Shown piece by piece: positions 1 through 7,391 of a stretch of DNA of 64,000 bases; the stretch's first letter is position 1; every line of letters starts with the position of its first letter. Made by a program: the position numbers and the translations under genes. The notes below the pieces were generated by a model. That model saw only the letters and a list, made by a program, of their open reading frames with translations. It was not told the DNA's origin and did no database searches. The stretch covers positions 1-64,000 of the forward strand of contig JAICUI010000005.1 in assembly GCA_025935925.1 (NCBI GenBank), in the 5' to 3' direction. The DNA comes from Chloroflexota bacterium (GTDB taxonomy: Bacteria > Chloroflexota > Limnocylindria > Limnocylindrales > CSP1-4).

Positions 1-116
1 GGGGGGGGGGGGGTGGGGGGGGGGGTGGGGGGGTGGGGGGGGGGGGGGGGGGGGGGGGGGGCGGGGGGGGGGGGGGGGGGGCGGGGTCGGGGGGGGCGGG
101 GGGGGGGCGGCGGGCG
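1..116. repeat. poly-G low-complexity contig end
   Basis: Almost pure G with rare T and C. It carries no credible coding signal; glycine-rich readings are a by-product of GGN codons. It most likely marks an assembly or read-end artefact rather than chromosomal sequence. Confidence 0.8.
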
Positions 117-120
117 CGCG

Positions 121-200
121 GCCGGGTTGGCGGGCGCGCGGCCGGGTTGGCGGGCGCGCAGCCGGGTTGGCGGGCGCGCGGCCGGGTTGGCGGGCGCGAC
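121..200. repeat. 20-bp tandem repeat, four copies
   Basis: Four consecutive near-identical 20-base units begin at 121, 141, 161 and 181. Each reads GCCGGGTTGG followed by CGGGCGCG plus two variable bases. The array joins the poly-G end directly, so it may be real or a collapsed or expanded assembly artefact. Nothing else is visible up to 272. Confidence 0.75.
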
Positions 201-272
201 CCCAGCGCCGCTGGCGGCGTGACCCAACCCGACTGGCGGCGGGATCCGCGCCGCCGGTGACGCGGTCCGCGG

Positions 273-1172
273 TCACCGCCGGGGCCGCGACCTCGCCGCG
301 ATCCGCTCGAGCGCTCCGTCCCAGCCGGCATCGAACGGCTTGCCCGGCTCGTCGAGATCGATGGCGACCGGCGCATGGTCCGACGGCGTAGGCGGCCCCT
401 TGCGCGCCTCGCGGTCGATCTCCGCCCACACGACCCGCGACGCCACCGGCGCGGTCGCGTACAGGAGGTCGATGCGCATCCCTTCGTTGCGGTGGAAGTT
501 CCCGGCGCGGTAGTCCCACCACGAGAACCGCCCGGGTTCCGGCCGCAGCGAGCGATACGTGTCGACGAGCCCCCACGAACGCAATCGCGCCAGCGCGTCG
601 CGCTCCGGCGGCGAGACGTGCGTCCCGCCGTGCGCGCGCTTCTCGCTCCAGACGTCCTCGGGCGCCGGCGTCACGTTGTAGTCGCCCGCCAGCAGCAGCG
701 GCTCATCCGGCGACCGCGTGTCGCCCAGCCAGCGCGACAGCCGCTCGAACCAGCGCAGCTTGCCGGCGTAGAACGGCGAGTCGACCACGCGCCCGTTCGG
801 CGCATAGAGCGACACGAACCGGATCCCGTCGATCACCGCCGAGACCATCCGCGCCTCGTCGAACGGGTCGAAGTCGTCCTCGCTGACCTGCACGGTCGCC
901 CCGGCCGACGAGTCGCGGACCGGGCCGTCGCCGAAGTTCGTGATGACGTCGCTGGCGGGAAGCCTCGACAGGATCGCCACGCCGTTCCAGCGCCCCTCGC
1001 CGTGATGGACGACGTCGTACCCGAGCATGCGCAGCGGCAAGACCGGCGCCTCGGCGTCGCTGAGCTTGGTCTCCTGGATGAGCAGGACGTCGGGCTCGGC
1101 GCGCACGAGCCACTTCTCGACCGCCTCCATCCGGGCCTTGAGCGAGTTGACGTTCCAGGTCGCGATCCGCAT
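273..1172 (-). CDS. xth: exodeoxyribonuclease III (AP endonuclease)
   Basis: This is an EEP-fold DNA repair nuclease that trims 3' blocked ends and incises abasic sites in base excision repair. Visible motifs are WNVNS at residues 6-10, QETK with metal-binding Glu34, LYAPNG in the middle, GDYN near 162-165, and SDHAP with catalytic His266 near the C terminus. At 299 residues it is somewhat longer than the usual 255-270. The ATG at 1172 is chosen because homology begins exactly there. It lies 7 bases after the stop of the upstream ACT-domain gene, so the two are probably co-transcribed. Confidence 0.93.
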   Translation of the reverse strand: MRIATWNVNSLKARMEAVEKWLVRAEPDVLLIQETKLSDAEAPVLPLRMLGYDVVHHGEGRWNGVAILSRLPASDVITNFGDGPVRDSSAGATVQVSEDDFDPFDEARMVSAVIDGIRFVSLYAPNGRVVDSPFYAGKLRWFERLSRWLGDTRSPDEPLLLAGDYNVTPAPEDVWSEKRAHGGTHVSPPERDALARLRSWGLVDTYRSLRPEPGRFSWWDYRAGNFHRNEGMRIDLLYATAPVASRVVWAEIDREARKGPPTPSDHAPVAIDLDEPGKPFDAGWDGALERIAARSRPRR

Positions 1173-1179
1173 CCGGGCC

Positions 1180-1893
1180 TCAGTACCGCCGGCCGCGCTG
1201 CTTCGCGAGGTCGAACGTCGCGGTGTCCGACACGGCCATGACCGCCATCGTGCCCGCCTGGACGGGGTCGCTGACGACGAGGTCGACGTGGTCGCGGATC
1301 GACCCGACCATGTTGAGCGCGATGATCGGCACGCCGGTCGCGCGCAGCTCGTCGGCCGCGCGGCTGATCTCGCCGCCCATGATCGACCCCGCGAGCACGA
1401 GCATCCGGGCGCGCGGCAGATCGGCCACCGCCCGAACCGCCGACGCGATCGGCTCCTCGCCGACGAGCGGGATCGTGTCGACCGAGATCCGCTCGCCGCG
1501 CAGGTTGTGGCGGTCGGCCTCGGACACCGCGCCCAGCGCCACCTGCGCGACCTGTGCCCCGCCGCCGACGACGATGACCCGCTTGCCGAACACCTTTCCC
1601 AGCGGCCGGGTGAGCCGCATCGCGAGCACGTCTCGCAGCGGCTCGAGCACGGCGACCAGCGCGGCCTCGTCGGCGTCCTCGACCTCGAGCTCGAGCTCGA
1701 CCGTCGGCTTGCCGTCGTCGACGGACTCGATCGCCTCCGTGCCGGGCGCCCGGCGCACCGTCGAGAGCGTCCGCACCCGCCCGCCCGCCTGCCCGACCGC
1801 ACCCGCGATGGCGGCGACGGCACCCGGCTCATCGCGCACCGCGAGGTGGACCGCGACGGCGGACGGCAACGGCTGGGGGTTCCGGCGCGGCAT
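1180..1893 (-). CDS. ACT-domain protein, DUF5612-like
   Basis: This 237-residue protein has an N-terminal ACT-like ligand-binding domain (about 10-95; motif DEPGAVAAIAGA). An alpha/beta domain follows (about 105-237) with a glycine-rich VIVVGGGAQVA strand-loop and a LVLAGSIMGG segment resembling SIS or Rossmann folds. The layout resembles DUF5612 proteins, whose function is not established. It sits between a second ACT gene upstream (24 bases away) and xth downstream on the same strand. A role as an amino-acid-sensing regulator or enzyme is inference from the ACT domains only. Confidence 0.7.
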   Translation of the reverse strand: MPRRNPQPLPSAVAVHLAVRDEPGAVAAIAGAVGQAGGRVRTLSTVRRAPGTEAIESVDDGKPTVELELEVEDADEAALVAVLEPLRDVLAMRLTRPLGKVFGKRVIVVGGGAQVAQVALGAVSEADRHNLRGERISVDTIPLVGEEPIASAVRAVADLPRARMLVLAGSIMGGEISRAADELRATGVPIIALNMVGSIRDHVDLVVSDPVQAGTMAVMAVSDTATFDLAKQRGRRY

Positions 1894-1916
1894 CCGGCGA
1901 GGCTCGGTCGCGGCGA

Positions 1917-2189
1917 CTAGGACGGCCGGCCGGCGACGATGTCCGCGATCGACAGGCCCGTGGGCTCGCGGCCGCTGGTCGGGTCGTGCTCCTCGAACGC
2001 GATCCCGAGCGCCGAGAACGCCTCGCGCGTCTGCGTCGCGTCGCTGGTCGTGAGCATCAGCGCGCCGTCGGTGTCCTCGGCGACGCCGACGATGCCGGTG
2101 ATGTTGACGCCGCGGTCGGCCAGCGCCTGGGCGACCCTCGCCAGCGAGCCGGGGCGGTCGTCGAGCTGGACCGTGAACCAGATCGTCAC
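1917..2189 (-). CDS. single ACT-domain protein
   Basis: This 90-residue protein is essentially one ACT domain, with LDDRPGSLARVAQ at residues 8-20 and a DRGVNITGI turn typical of the first helix and second strand. Such stand-alone ACT proteins bind amino acids and act as regulatory subunits or sensors. The GTG at 2189 is chosen over longer readings because a perfect AGGAGG lies five bases upstream and homology starts there. It heads the minus-strand group with the DUF5612-like gene and xth, divergent from the ArsC/Spx-like gene. Confidence 0.82.
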   Translation of the reverse strand: MTIWFTVQLDDRPGSLARVAQALADRGVNITGIVGVAEDTDGALMLTTSDATQTREAFSALGIAFEEHDPTSGREPTGLSIADIVAGRPS

Positions 2190-2225
2190 GCGCGAACCTC
2201 CTGCCGACCATGGTACGCGGGGCGC

Positions 2226-2267
2226 TACCCTGCGGCGATGGCCACGACGCGTTCGCCACACGGCTGA
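2226..2267 (+). other. possible leaderless 9-codon leader ORF
   Basis: A TACCCT -10-like box (2226-2231) lies six bases before an ATG at 2238 that opens a 9-codon frame ending in TGA at 2265-2267. The last base of that stop is the first base of a further ATG (2267) in frame with the downstream ArsC/Spx-like gene. The arrangement suggests leaderless initiation with translational coupling, but no clear -35 box is seen. Confidence 0.3.
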
Positions 2268-2302
2268 TGCCCGCGCCGCTCGGCAACACGCCGACGAAGA
2301 GG

Positions 2303-2659
2303 ATGCCCAACATCCAGGTGTTCGGCACGGACGACTCGAACGCGACGCGCGCCGCGCTCCGGTTCTTCCGCGAGCGGCGCATCGTCGTGCATTACGTCGA
2401 CCTGCGGAAGAAGCCGATGGCCGCCGGCGAGCTCCGACGCTTCGTCGACCGGCTGGGCGCGGCCGATCTCCTTGACACCGAGAGCCGGCCGTACCGCGAG
2501 CAGGGGCTCGCGTACCTCGCGACGGACACGCAGGGCATCACCCAGCGGCTCCTCGCGGACAGCCGCCTGCTGCGCCTCCCCCTCGTGCGCTACGGGGACG
2601 CGTGCACGGCCGGCCGCGACGAGGCCGCGTGGAAGGCATGGCTGTCGCCGCAGCGCTGA
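2303..2659 (+). CDS. ArsC/Spx-family thioredoxin-fold protein lacking the catalytic Cys
   Basis: This 118-residue protein matches the ArsC/Spx layout: an N-terminal FGT strand-loop, an ATRAALRFFRER helix, a middle VDLRKKP strand, and a C-terminal LPLVRYGD segment. The position where family members carry the redox Cys reads D-D-S (residues 8-10), and the only Cys is near residue 100. It may therefore not be an arsenate reductase. An alternative ATG at 2267 would add 12 residues and would be coupled to a mini-ORF. It lies just upstream of the LOG-family gene on the same strand. Confidence 0.75.
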   Translation: MPNIQVFGTDDSNATRAALRFFRERRIVVHYVDLRKKPMAAGELRRFVDRLGAADLLDTESRPYREQGLAYLATDTQGITQRLLADSRLLRLPLVRYGDACTAGRDEAAWKAWLSPQR

Positions 2660-2702
2660 CGCGCGCGTCAGCGCCGACCGGGCCGGTGGCACACTCGTCG
2701 CC

Positions 2703-3557
2703 ATGAGCGACACGGACGCCCGAAAGCCCGCCGATGCCGGCCAGGCGGCCGGCCCCCCGACCCGCGGCAGCCATGCCGCCGCCAAGGCGAAGGCCGCCTC
2801 GCCGCGCACCGTCCGGCGGGGCCGGGTCTCGATGCGTCCCGAGACGAGCGAGCGCCTCGGGCGCCACGGTCGCACCGAGGACGAGAAGCTGCTCGCCACG
2901 ACGCGCGACCGGGAGGCGTTCCTCGACACGGACACGTGGCGCGTCCTCCGGATCCAGTCGGAGTTCGTGGAGGGATTCGAGGCGCTCGCCGGCGTCGGCC
3001 GCGCGGTCGCGGTGTTCGGGTCGGCGCGGACGCCCGAGGACAGCCCCCAGTACGGCAAGGCGCGCGTGGTCGGCGAGGAGCTCGCGAAGGCGGGCTTCGC
3101 GGTCATCACGGGTGGCGGGCCGGGCGCGATGGAGGCCGCCAACCGCGGAGCACACGAGGCGGGCGGGCTGTCGATCGGCTGCAACATCGAGCTGCCGCAC
3201 GAGCAGCACGTCAACCCGTACGTCGACCTGTCGGTCGAGTTCCACTACTTCTTCGCGCGCAAGACGATGTTCGTGAAATACGCCGACGCGTTCGTCATCC
3301 TGCCCGGCGGGTTCGGGACCCTCGACGAGCTGTTCGAGGCCCTGACGCTCATCCAGACGGGCAAGATCCGCAACTTCCCGGTCGTGCTCATGGGCCACGC
3401 CTACTGGGACGGGCTCCTCGCGTGGATCCGCGACGTCCAGCTGCCGGCCGGCGCTGTGACCCAGGCGGACGTCGACCTCCTGACCGTGACGGACGACCCC
3501 GCCGAGGCGGCCCGGATCATCGCGGCCTATGCCGAGGCGAGCGGCATCACGGGGTGA
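2703..3557 (+). CDS. LOG-family (TIGR00730) Rossmann-fold nucleotide phosphoribohydrolase
   Basis: This 284-residue protein carries the signature PGGFGTLDE near residue 200 and GGGPGAMEAAN near 138, the nucleotide-monophosphate binding and catalytic loop of the LOG/YgdH family. These enzymes cleave ribose 5-phosphate from nucleoside monophosphates, including cytokinin precursors. The first ~85 residues are a basic, low-complexity extension before the conserved core. A CACACT box lies seven bases before the ATG. The stop overlaps the GTG of the EamA transporter (GTGA), so the two are translationally coupled. Confidence 0.88.
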   Translation: MSDTDARKPADAGQAAGPPTRGSHAAAKAKAASPRTVRRGRVSMRPETSERLGRHGRTEDEKLLATTRDREAFLDTDTWRVLRIQSEFVEGFEALAGVGRAVAVFGSARTPEDSPQYGKARVVGEELAKAGFAVITGGGPGAMEAANRGAHEAGGLSIGCNIELPHEQHVNPYVDLSVEFHYFFARKTMFVKYADAFVILPGGFGTLDELFEALTLIQTGKIRNFPVVLMGHAYWDGLLAWIRDVQLPAGAVTQADVDLLTVTDDPAEAARIIAAYAEASGITG

Positions 3558-4513
3558 CCGACCTCGCCGAGCCGCTGCCCGGCGTCGCGGCCGCGCGGAT
3601 CCGTCACGCACCCACGGGGTACGTGCTGTACGTCGTCGCGGCGCTGCTGTTCGCGGTCAACGGCACGGTCGCGAAGTCCCTGCTGCTCGCCGGGTTCGAG
3701 GCGAGCGCCCTGTCGCAGCTCCGGGCGACCGTGGCGTTCCTGATCCTGCTCGCCTTCGTGGCCCTGCGCCGTCCATCCGCGCTCCGGCTGCGGCGCGCCG
3801 AGCTGCCCCTGCTCCTCGTGTACGGGGTGCTGGGGATCGCGCTGACCCAGTTCCTGTACTTCGCCGCGATCGAGCGGCTGCCGATCGGCATCACGCTGCT
3901 CATCGAGTTCACCGCGCCGCTCGTGATCGCGGCGTGGTTCCGCATCGCATGGAAGCACGAGACCAAGCCGGTCGTGTGGGGGGCGCTCGCGACGGCGGTC
4001 GTCGGGCTCGCGATCGTCGCGGAGGTCTGGGAGGGCCTGACGCTCGACCCGCTGGGCATCGCATTCGCCGTCGGCGCGATGCTCGCGCTGGTCGTGTACT
4101 ACCTGAGCGCCGACGTCCAGGTCCGCCGGCCCGACGCGCGCGACCCCGTCAGCCTCACGATGTGGGGCATGGCGGCGGCCGCGCTGTTCTGGGCGATCGT
4201 CAGGCCATGGTGGACGTTCCCGTTCGAGGCGCTCGGTGGCGCGCAGCCGATGTTCGCGGACGCCGGTCCGGTGGTGCCCGTCGCGGCGCTCGCGACGTGG
4301 ATGATCGTCCTCGGGACCGTCGTGCCGTTCTCCCTCGTGGTGGTCTCGATGCAGCACCTGCGGGCGTCGCAGGCGAGCGTCGTGGGCATGACGGAGCCGA
4401 TCTTCGCGACGGTGATCGCGTGGCTGGCGCTGGGCGAGTCGCTCGACCCGGTCCAGCTCGCCGGCGCCGGGATCGTGCTCGGCAGCGTCCTCGTCGCGGA
4501 GCTCAACCGCTGA
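3554..4513 (+). CDS. EamA/DMT-superfamily permease
   Basis: This 319-residue inner-membrane transporter has about ten hydrophobic segments arranged as two EamA repeats (roughly 25-150 and 170-310). The second repeat ends in the family-typical MTEPIFATVIAWLALGE segment. The substrate cannot be read from sequence; the superfamily exports or imports metabolites and amino acids. Translation starts at a GTG overlapping the LOG gene stop. The last 11 bases overlap the tail of the convergent Rieske gene. Confidence 0.87.
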   Translation: MTDLAEPLPGVAAARIRHAPTGYVLYVVAALLFAVNGTVAKSLLLAGFEASALSQLRATVAFLILLAFVALRRPSALRLRRAELPLLLVYGVLGIALTQFLYFAAIERLPIGITLLIEFTAPLVIAAWFRIAWKHETKPVVWGALATAVVGLAIVAEVWEGLTLDPLGIAFAVGAMLALVVYYLSADVQVRRPDARDPVSLTMWGMAAAALFWAIVRPWWTFPFEALGGAQPMFADAGPVVPVAALATWMIVLGTVVPFSLVVVSMQHLRASQASVVGMTEPIFATVIAWLALGESLDPVQLAGAGIVLGSVLVAELNR

Positions 4514-4985
4514 CCGGGACCGCCACCTCGATCGTCCCGTCCACGACCCGCACCGGGTAGTAGCGCAGCCGGCGGACGCGGGTCAGCCGGCGCGCCTCCG
4601 CCTTCGGCCCCGGCGGGTCGTCCTTGGGCTCCTTGCCCGGCGGGCTCCACACGGGCTCGTAGCGGCCGTCGGGCCACAGGCCGCCGGTCGTCGGCATCTG
4701 GACCGGATCGCCGGACGCGAGATCGAAACGCCCGTTGTGGAGCGGGCAGCTCACGACGCAGCCGTCCAGCGAGCCGATCGACAGCGGCGCCGACATGTGC
4801 GGGCAGCGGTCGTCGGTGGCGACGATCCCACGCTCGGCGTGCACGAGGGCGATGTCGAGCTCCCCGAACGTGACCCGGCGCATCGCGCCCGGCGGGAGCT
4901 CCGCGACGGGGAGGGCCACGCGGAACGGCGCGCCGGACGTGCCGATCGCGGCGAGGTCGGGCGGGTAGGGGAGGACGTCGGGCAT
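4503..4985 (-). CDS. Rieske [2Fe-2S] domain protein
   Basis: This 160-residue soluble protein has a Rieske cluster site: CPH and CPLH motifs about 17 residues apart in the central third, followed by GRFDLASG. It resembles small Rieske ferredoxins or subunits of aromatic-ring and nitrite-reductase-like systems. No oxygenase gene lies nearby, so its redox partner is unknown. The ATG at 4985 is preceded by TACCAT at 4994-4999, eight bases upstream, suggesting a leaderless or near-leaderless transcript. Confidence 0.88.
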   Translation of the reverse strand: MPDVLPYPPDLAAIGTSGAPFRVALPVAELPPGAMRRVTFGELDIALVHAERGIVATDDRCPHMSAPLSIGSLDGCVVSCPLHNGRFDLASGDPVQMPTTGGLWPDGRYEPVWSPPGKEPKDDPPGPKAEARRLTRVRRLRYYPVRVVDGTIEVAVPVSG

Positions 4986-5128
4986 CGCTCCCGATGGTAG
5001 CGCCGCGCCCTGCAAGCGCGGTGTCACGGTGCCTCGGGCCGTCCGCGCCCGCTCGTCATGGAGCAGGCAGAGCATGGGTCGCGAGGAGACACTTGCCGGC
5101 CATCGGCCGGACGGAAAGGTGGGCAACC

Positions 5129-5770
5129 ATGACCGAACAGTCGACGACAGGCGGGACGGCCGGCGGCTCGCAGGATCGCCTCCAGCAGGCGGCCAGCGAC
5201 GTGGTCGACAAGACGACCGAGACGGTCGGCAACCGCATCGACGAGCAGGGATCGAGCCAGCTCCAGCGGGCGGGCGACATGCTCGGCTCCGTGGCGCAGG
5301 CCGTCCGCGACAGCGGCGACCAGCTGCGCGACCAGCAGCCCCAGGTGGCGAGCGTCGCGGACACCGCGGCGAGCCAGATCGAGCGGTTCGCGGGCCACGT
5401 CCGCGAGAGCCGCCCGAGCGACCTGCTCCACGATGTCGAGCAGTTCGCTCGCGAGCAGCCCGCGATCTTCCTCGGCGGGGCGCTGCTCGTCGGCGCCGTG
5501 GCGGCCCGGTTGCTCAAGGCGTCGCCGCAGGCCGGCAACGGCATGCAGGCGGGCTACGGCAGCTCCACGTCCCGCTACGGGACGGGCTACCGGACCGGGT
5601 ACGGCGGTGACTACGGGAGCGACTACGGCACCCGGTACGACCCGGGCTACGGCGGTTCCGCGTACGGCGGATCGGGCTCCGGTGCGTCCGGCTACGGATC
5701 CGCCGCAGGCTCGTACGGCGATCCCGGAACGACGATGGGGACGGTGGGCGATGGCGGCACCCAGGGATAG
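5129..5770 (+). CDS. membrane-anchored protein with Gly/Tyr-rich tail
   Basis: This 213-residue protein of unknown function has a long polar helical N-terminal half rich in Gln, Asp and Ala (about 10-115). One membrane segment follows near residues 118-140 (IFLGGALLVGAVAARLL), then a Gly/Tyr/Ser-rich tail with repeated YG and GYG units. The architecture resembles DUF3618-neighbour stress proteins that bracket a single membrane helix with amphipathic helices. It is the first gene of a three-gene operon. Its stop lies 20 bases inside the following holin-like gene. GGAAAGG upstream of the ATG is a plausible ribosome-binding site. Confidence 0.75.
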   Translation: MTEQSTTGGTAGGSQDRLQQAASDVVDKTTETVGNRIDEQGSSQLQRAGDMLGSVAQAVRDSGDQLRDQQPQVASVADTAASQIERFAGHVRESRPSDLLHDVEQFAREQPAIFLGGALLVGAVAARLLKASPQAGNGMQAGYGSSTSRYGTGYRTGYGGDYGSDYGTRYDPGYGGSAYGGSGSGASGYGSAAGSYGDPGTTMGTVGDGGTQG

Positions 5771-6146
5771 CGAATCGCTCGGCGACCTCTTCGGGCGCCT
5801 GAGCACGCAGCTGGGGACGCTCATCCGGCAGGAGATGGAGCTCGCCCGGGCCGAGCTCACGGCGAGCGCGCAGCGCACCGCCCGCAACGCGTCGCTCGTC
5901 GGGATCGGCGCGGCGATCGGCTACGCGGCCTTCCTCGCGCTCGTGGGTGCCGCGATCGCGCTGCTCGACGCCATCGGTCTCGATACGTGGGTCGCGGCGC
6001 TGGTCGTGGCGATCGTGCTCGGGATCGTCGCGTTCGCGCTCGTGCAGCGCGGCCGGTCGCAGCTCAACGCCGCGTCGCTCGCGCCGCGACGGACCATCGA
6101 GAGCCTGAAGGACGACGCCGAGCTGGCGAAGGAGCGAGTCCGATGA
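5751..6146 (+). CDS. phage-holin-family (Holin-X type) two-TM membrane protein
   Basis: This 131-residue protein has an N-terminal amphipathic helix (LSTQLGTLIRQEMELARAEL) followed by two close membrane spans (about 45-70 and 75-98) and a charged tail. That is the Holin-X/DUF1469 pattern common in GC-rich chromosomes next to DUF3618 genes. Despite the family name it is not evidence of a prophage. The ATG overlaps the preceding gene by 20 bases, and its stop overlaps the next ATG (ATGA). Confidence 0.83.
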   Translation: MAAPRDSESLGDLFGRLSTQLGTLIRQEMELARAELTASAQRTARNASLVGIGAAIGYAAFLALVGAAIALLDAIGLDTWVAALVVAIVLGIVAFALVQRGRSQLNAASLAPRRTIESLKDDAELAKERVR

Positions 6147-7309
6147 CGAACGAGGAGCGCGACGCGCTGTGGGCGGCCGACGACGCCGCGGTCCCGTCGA
6201 GCGGGCCCGTCGGCGCCGACGACGACCTGGCCGACACCGACGACCTCGACATCCAGGTCGAGGTGATCGCGGCGGGCATCGACGACACGCGCGCCGACCT
6301 CGGCCAGACCATCGACGAGATCGGCCGGCGCCTCGAGCCCGGCAACGTCGCGCGCGAAGCCGGGCAGTCGGTGCGCGACGCGACGACGAGAAAGGTGGAC
6401 CACATGACCACGGGAATCCAGGAGACGTTCGACGACGTCCGGCACGGTAACGCGTCGGGGATCGTCGACACGATCACCCGCAATCCCATTCCGACGGCGA
6501 TGGTCGCCGTGGGCCTCGGGCTGCTGTTCATGAACCGCGGCTCGCAGTCGTCCGGCAACGGCAACGGCGGGTCGTCGCGGTACGGGCAGCGCTCCTACGC
6601 GCAAGGCTACGGCGACCCGTACGGCCAGGGCTATCGGCGGCCGTCGGACGACTGGCAGCGGTCGCCGGACCGGGGCTCGGTCGTCGACCGCGCCTCGGCG
6701 CGGCTGTCGTCCGCGACCGATGACGCCGGCCAGAGCGTCCAGGACCTCGCCGGCACGGCGAGCCAGCGGATGCAGGACGTCGGCGACCAGGTGAGCCAGA
6801 CGGCGAGCCAGGTGCAGGACCAGGCCGGGATGGCGATGGACCAGGCCGGCATGGCGGTGCGCCGCGGCTCCGGCCAGGCGCGGCAGATGTTCCAGGAGAA
6901 CCCGCTCGCGTTCGGGGCGGTCGCGGTCGCGGCGGGCGCGGCGATCGGCATGCTCGCCCCGAGCACCGACGTCGAGCGCCGGACCATCGGCCCGGCTCGC
7001 GACCGCTTGGTCGACCAGGCCGAGCAGCACGTGAACCAGGCGATCGACTCGGTGGCCCAGGGAGGCGGCGGGTCGTCGTCGAGCGGCAGCTCCTCGTCGA
7101 GCGGCAGCTCGTCGTCGCCGAGCGGGTCGACCGCGACGTCGTCGACGGGCTCGGGCTCGACGAGCACGCGCTCCACGTCGAGCCGGTCACGGACCTCGAC
7201 GCTGGGCACCGGCGGCACCTCGACGTCCCGCGGCAACAAGGCGTCGAGCAAGTCGCCGGGGCAGCAGCGCGGCTCGTCGGCGACCAACCAGAGCGGCGCC
7301 CCGGACTGA
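6143..7309 (+). CDS. DUF3618-domain membrane protein with Ser/Gly/Thr-rich tail
   Basis: This 388-residue protein has an acidic N terminus and a DUF3618 core around residues 45-85 (TRADLGQTIDEIGRRL). A first membrane segment lies near 115-130 and Gly/Tyr/Arg-rich linkers follow. A long heptad-like Gln/Asp/Ala helix occupies about 185-250, and a second hydrophobic segment lies near 258-275. The last ~70 residues are low-complexity Ser/Gly/Thr. Function is unknown; the family is associated with membrane homeostasis. Translation is coupled to the holin-like gene by ATGA overlap, and a strong hairpin follows the stop. Confidence 0.8.
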   Translation: MTNEERDALWAADDAAVPSSGPVGADDDLADTDDLDIQVEVIAAGIDDTRADLGQTIDEIGRRLEPGNVAREAGQSVRDATTRKVDHMTTGIQETFDDVRHGNASGIVDTITRNPIPTAMVAVGLGLLFMNRGSQSSGNGNGGSSRYGQRSYAQGYGDPYGQGYRRPSDDWQRSPDRGSVVDRASARLSSATDDAGQSVQDLAGTASQRMQDVGDQVSQTASQVQDQAGMAMDQAGMAVRRGSGQARQMFQENPLAFGAVAVAAGAAIGMLAPSTDVERRTIGPARDRLVDQAEQHVNQAIDSVAQGGGGSSSSGSSSSSGSSSSPSGSTATSSTGSGSTSTRSTSSRSRTSTLGTGGTSTSRGNKASSKSPGQQRGSSATNQSGAPD

Positions 7310-7329
7310 TCCGCGGCCGCCGGAATCGC

Positions 7330-7366
7330 GACGCCCCGGCCGCCCGATGGGCAGCCGGGGCGTCTT
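7330..7366. terminator. bidirectional intrinsic-type terminator
   Basis: A perfect 11-bp stem (7330-7340 with 7354-7364) has a loop that itself contains GCCC/GGGC, followed by a short TT. It lies exactly between the convergent DUF3618 operon and the MFS gene, so it can serve both strands. Confidence 0.7.
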
Positions 7367-7391
7367 GCTGATCGCGCCGGACGGGGTCCGG

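Noticed and set aside
13-391. Gly/Arg/Ala-rich ORFs at the left end
   Set aside because: They arise from poly-G and the 20-bp repeat in several frames and show no protein-like composition.
5751-6146. Prophage, suggested by holin-family genes here, at 21.5 kb and at 42.7 kb
   Set aside because: No integrase, capsid, tail, lysin or attachment site occurs; these families are ordinary chromosomal membrane proteins.
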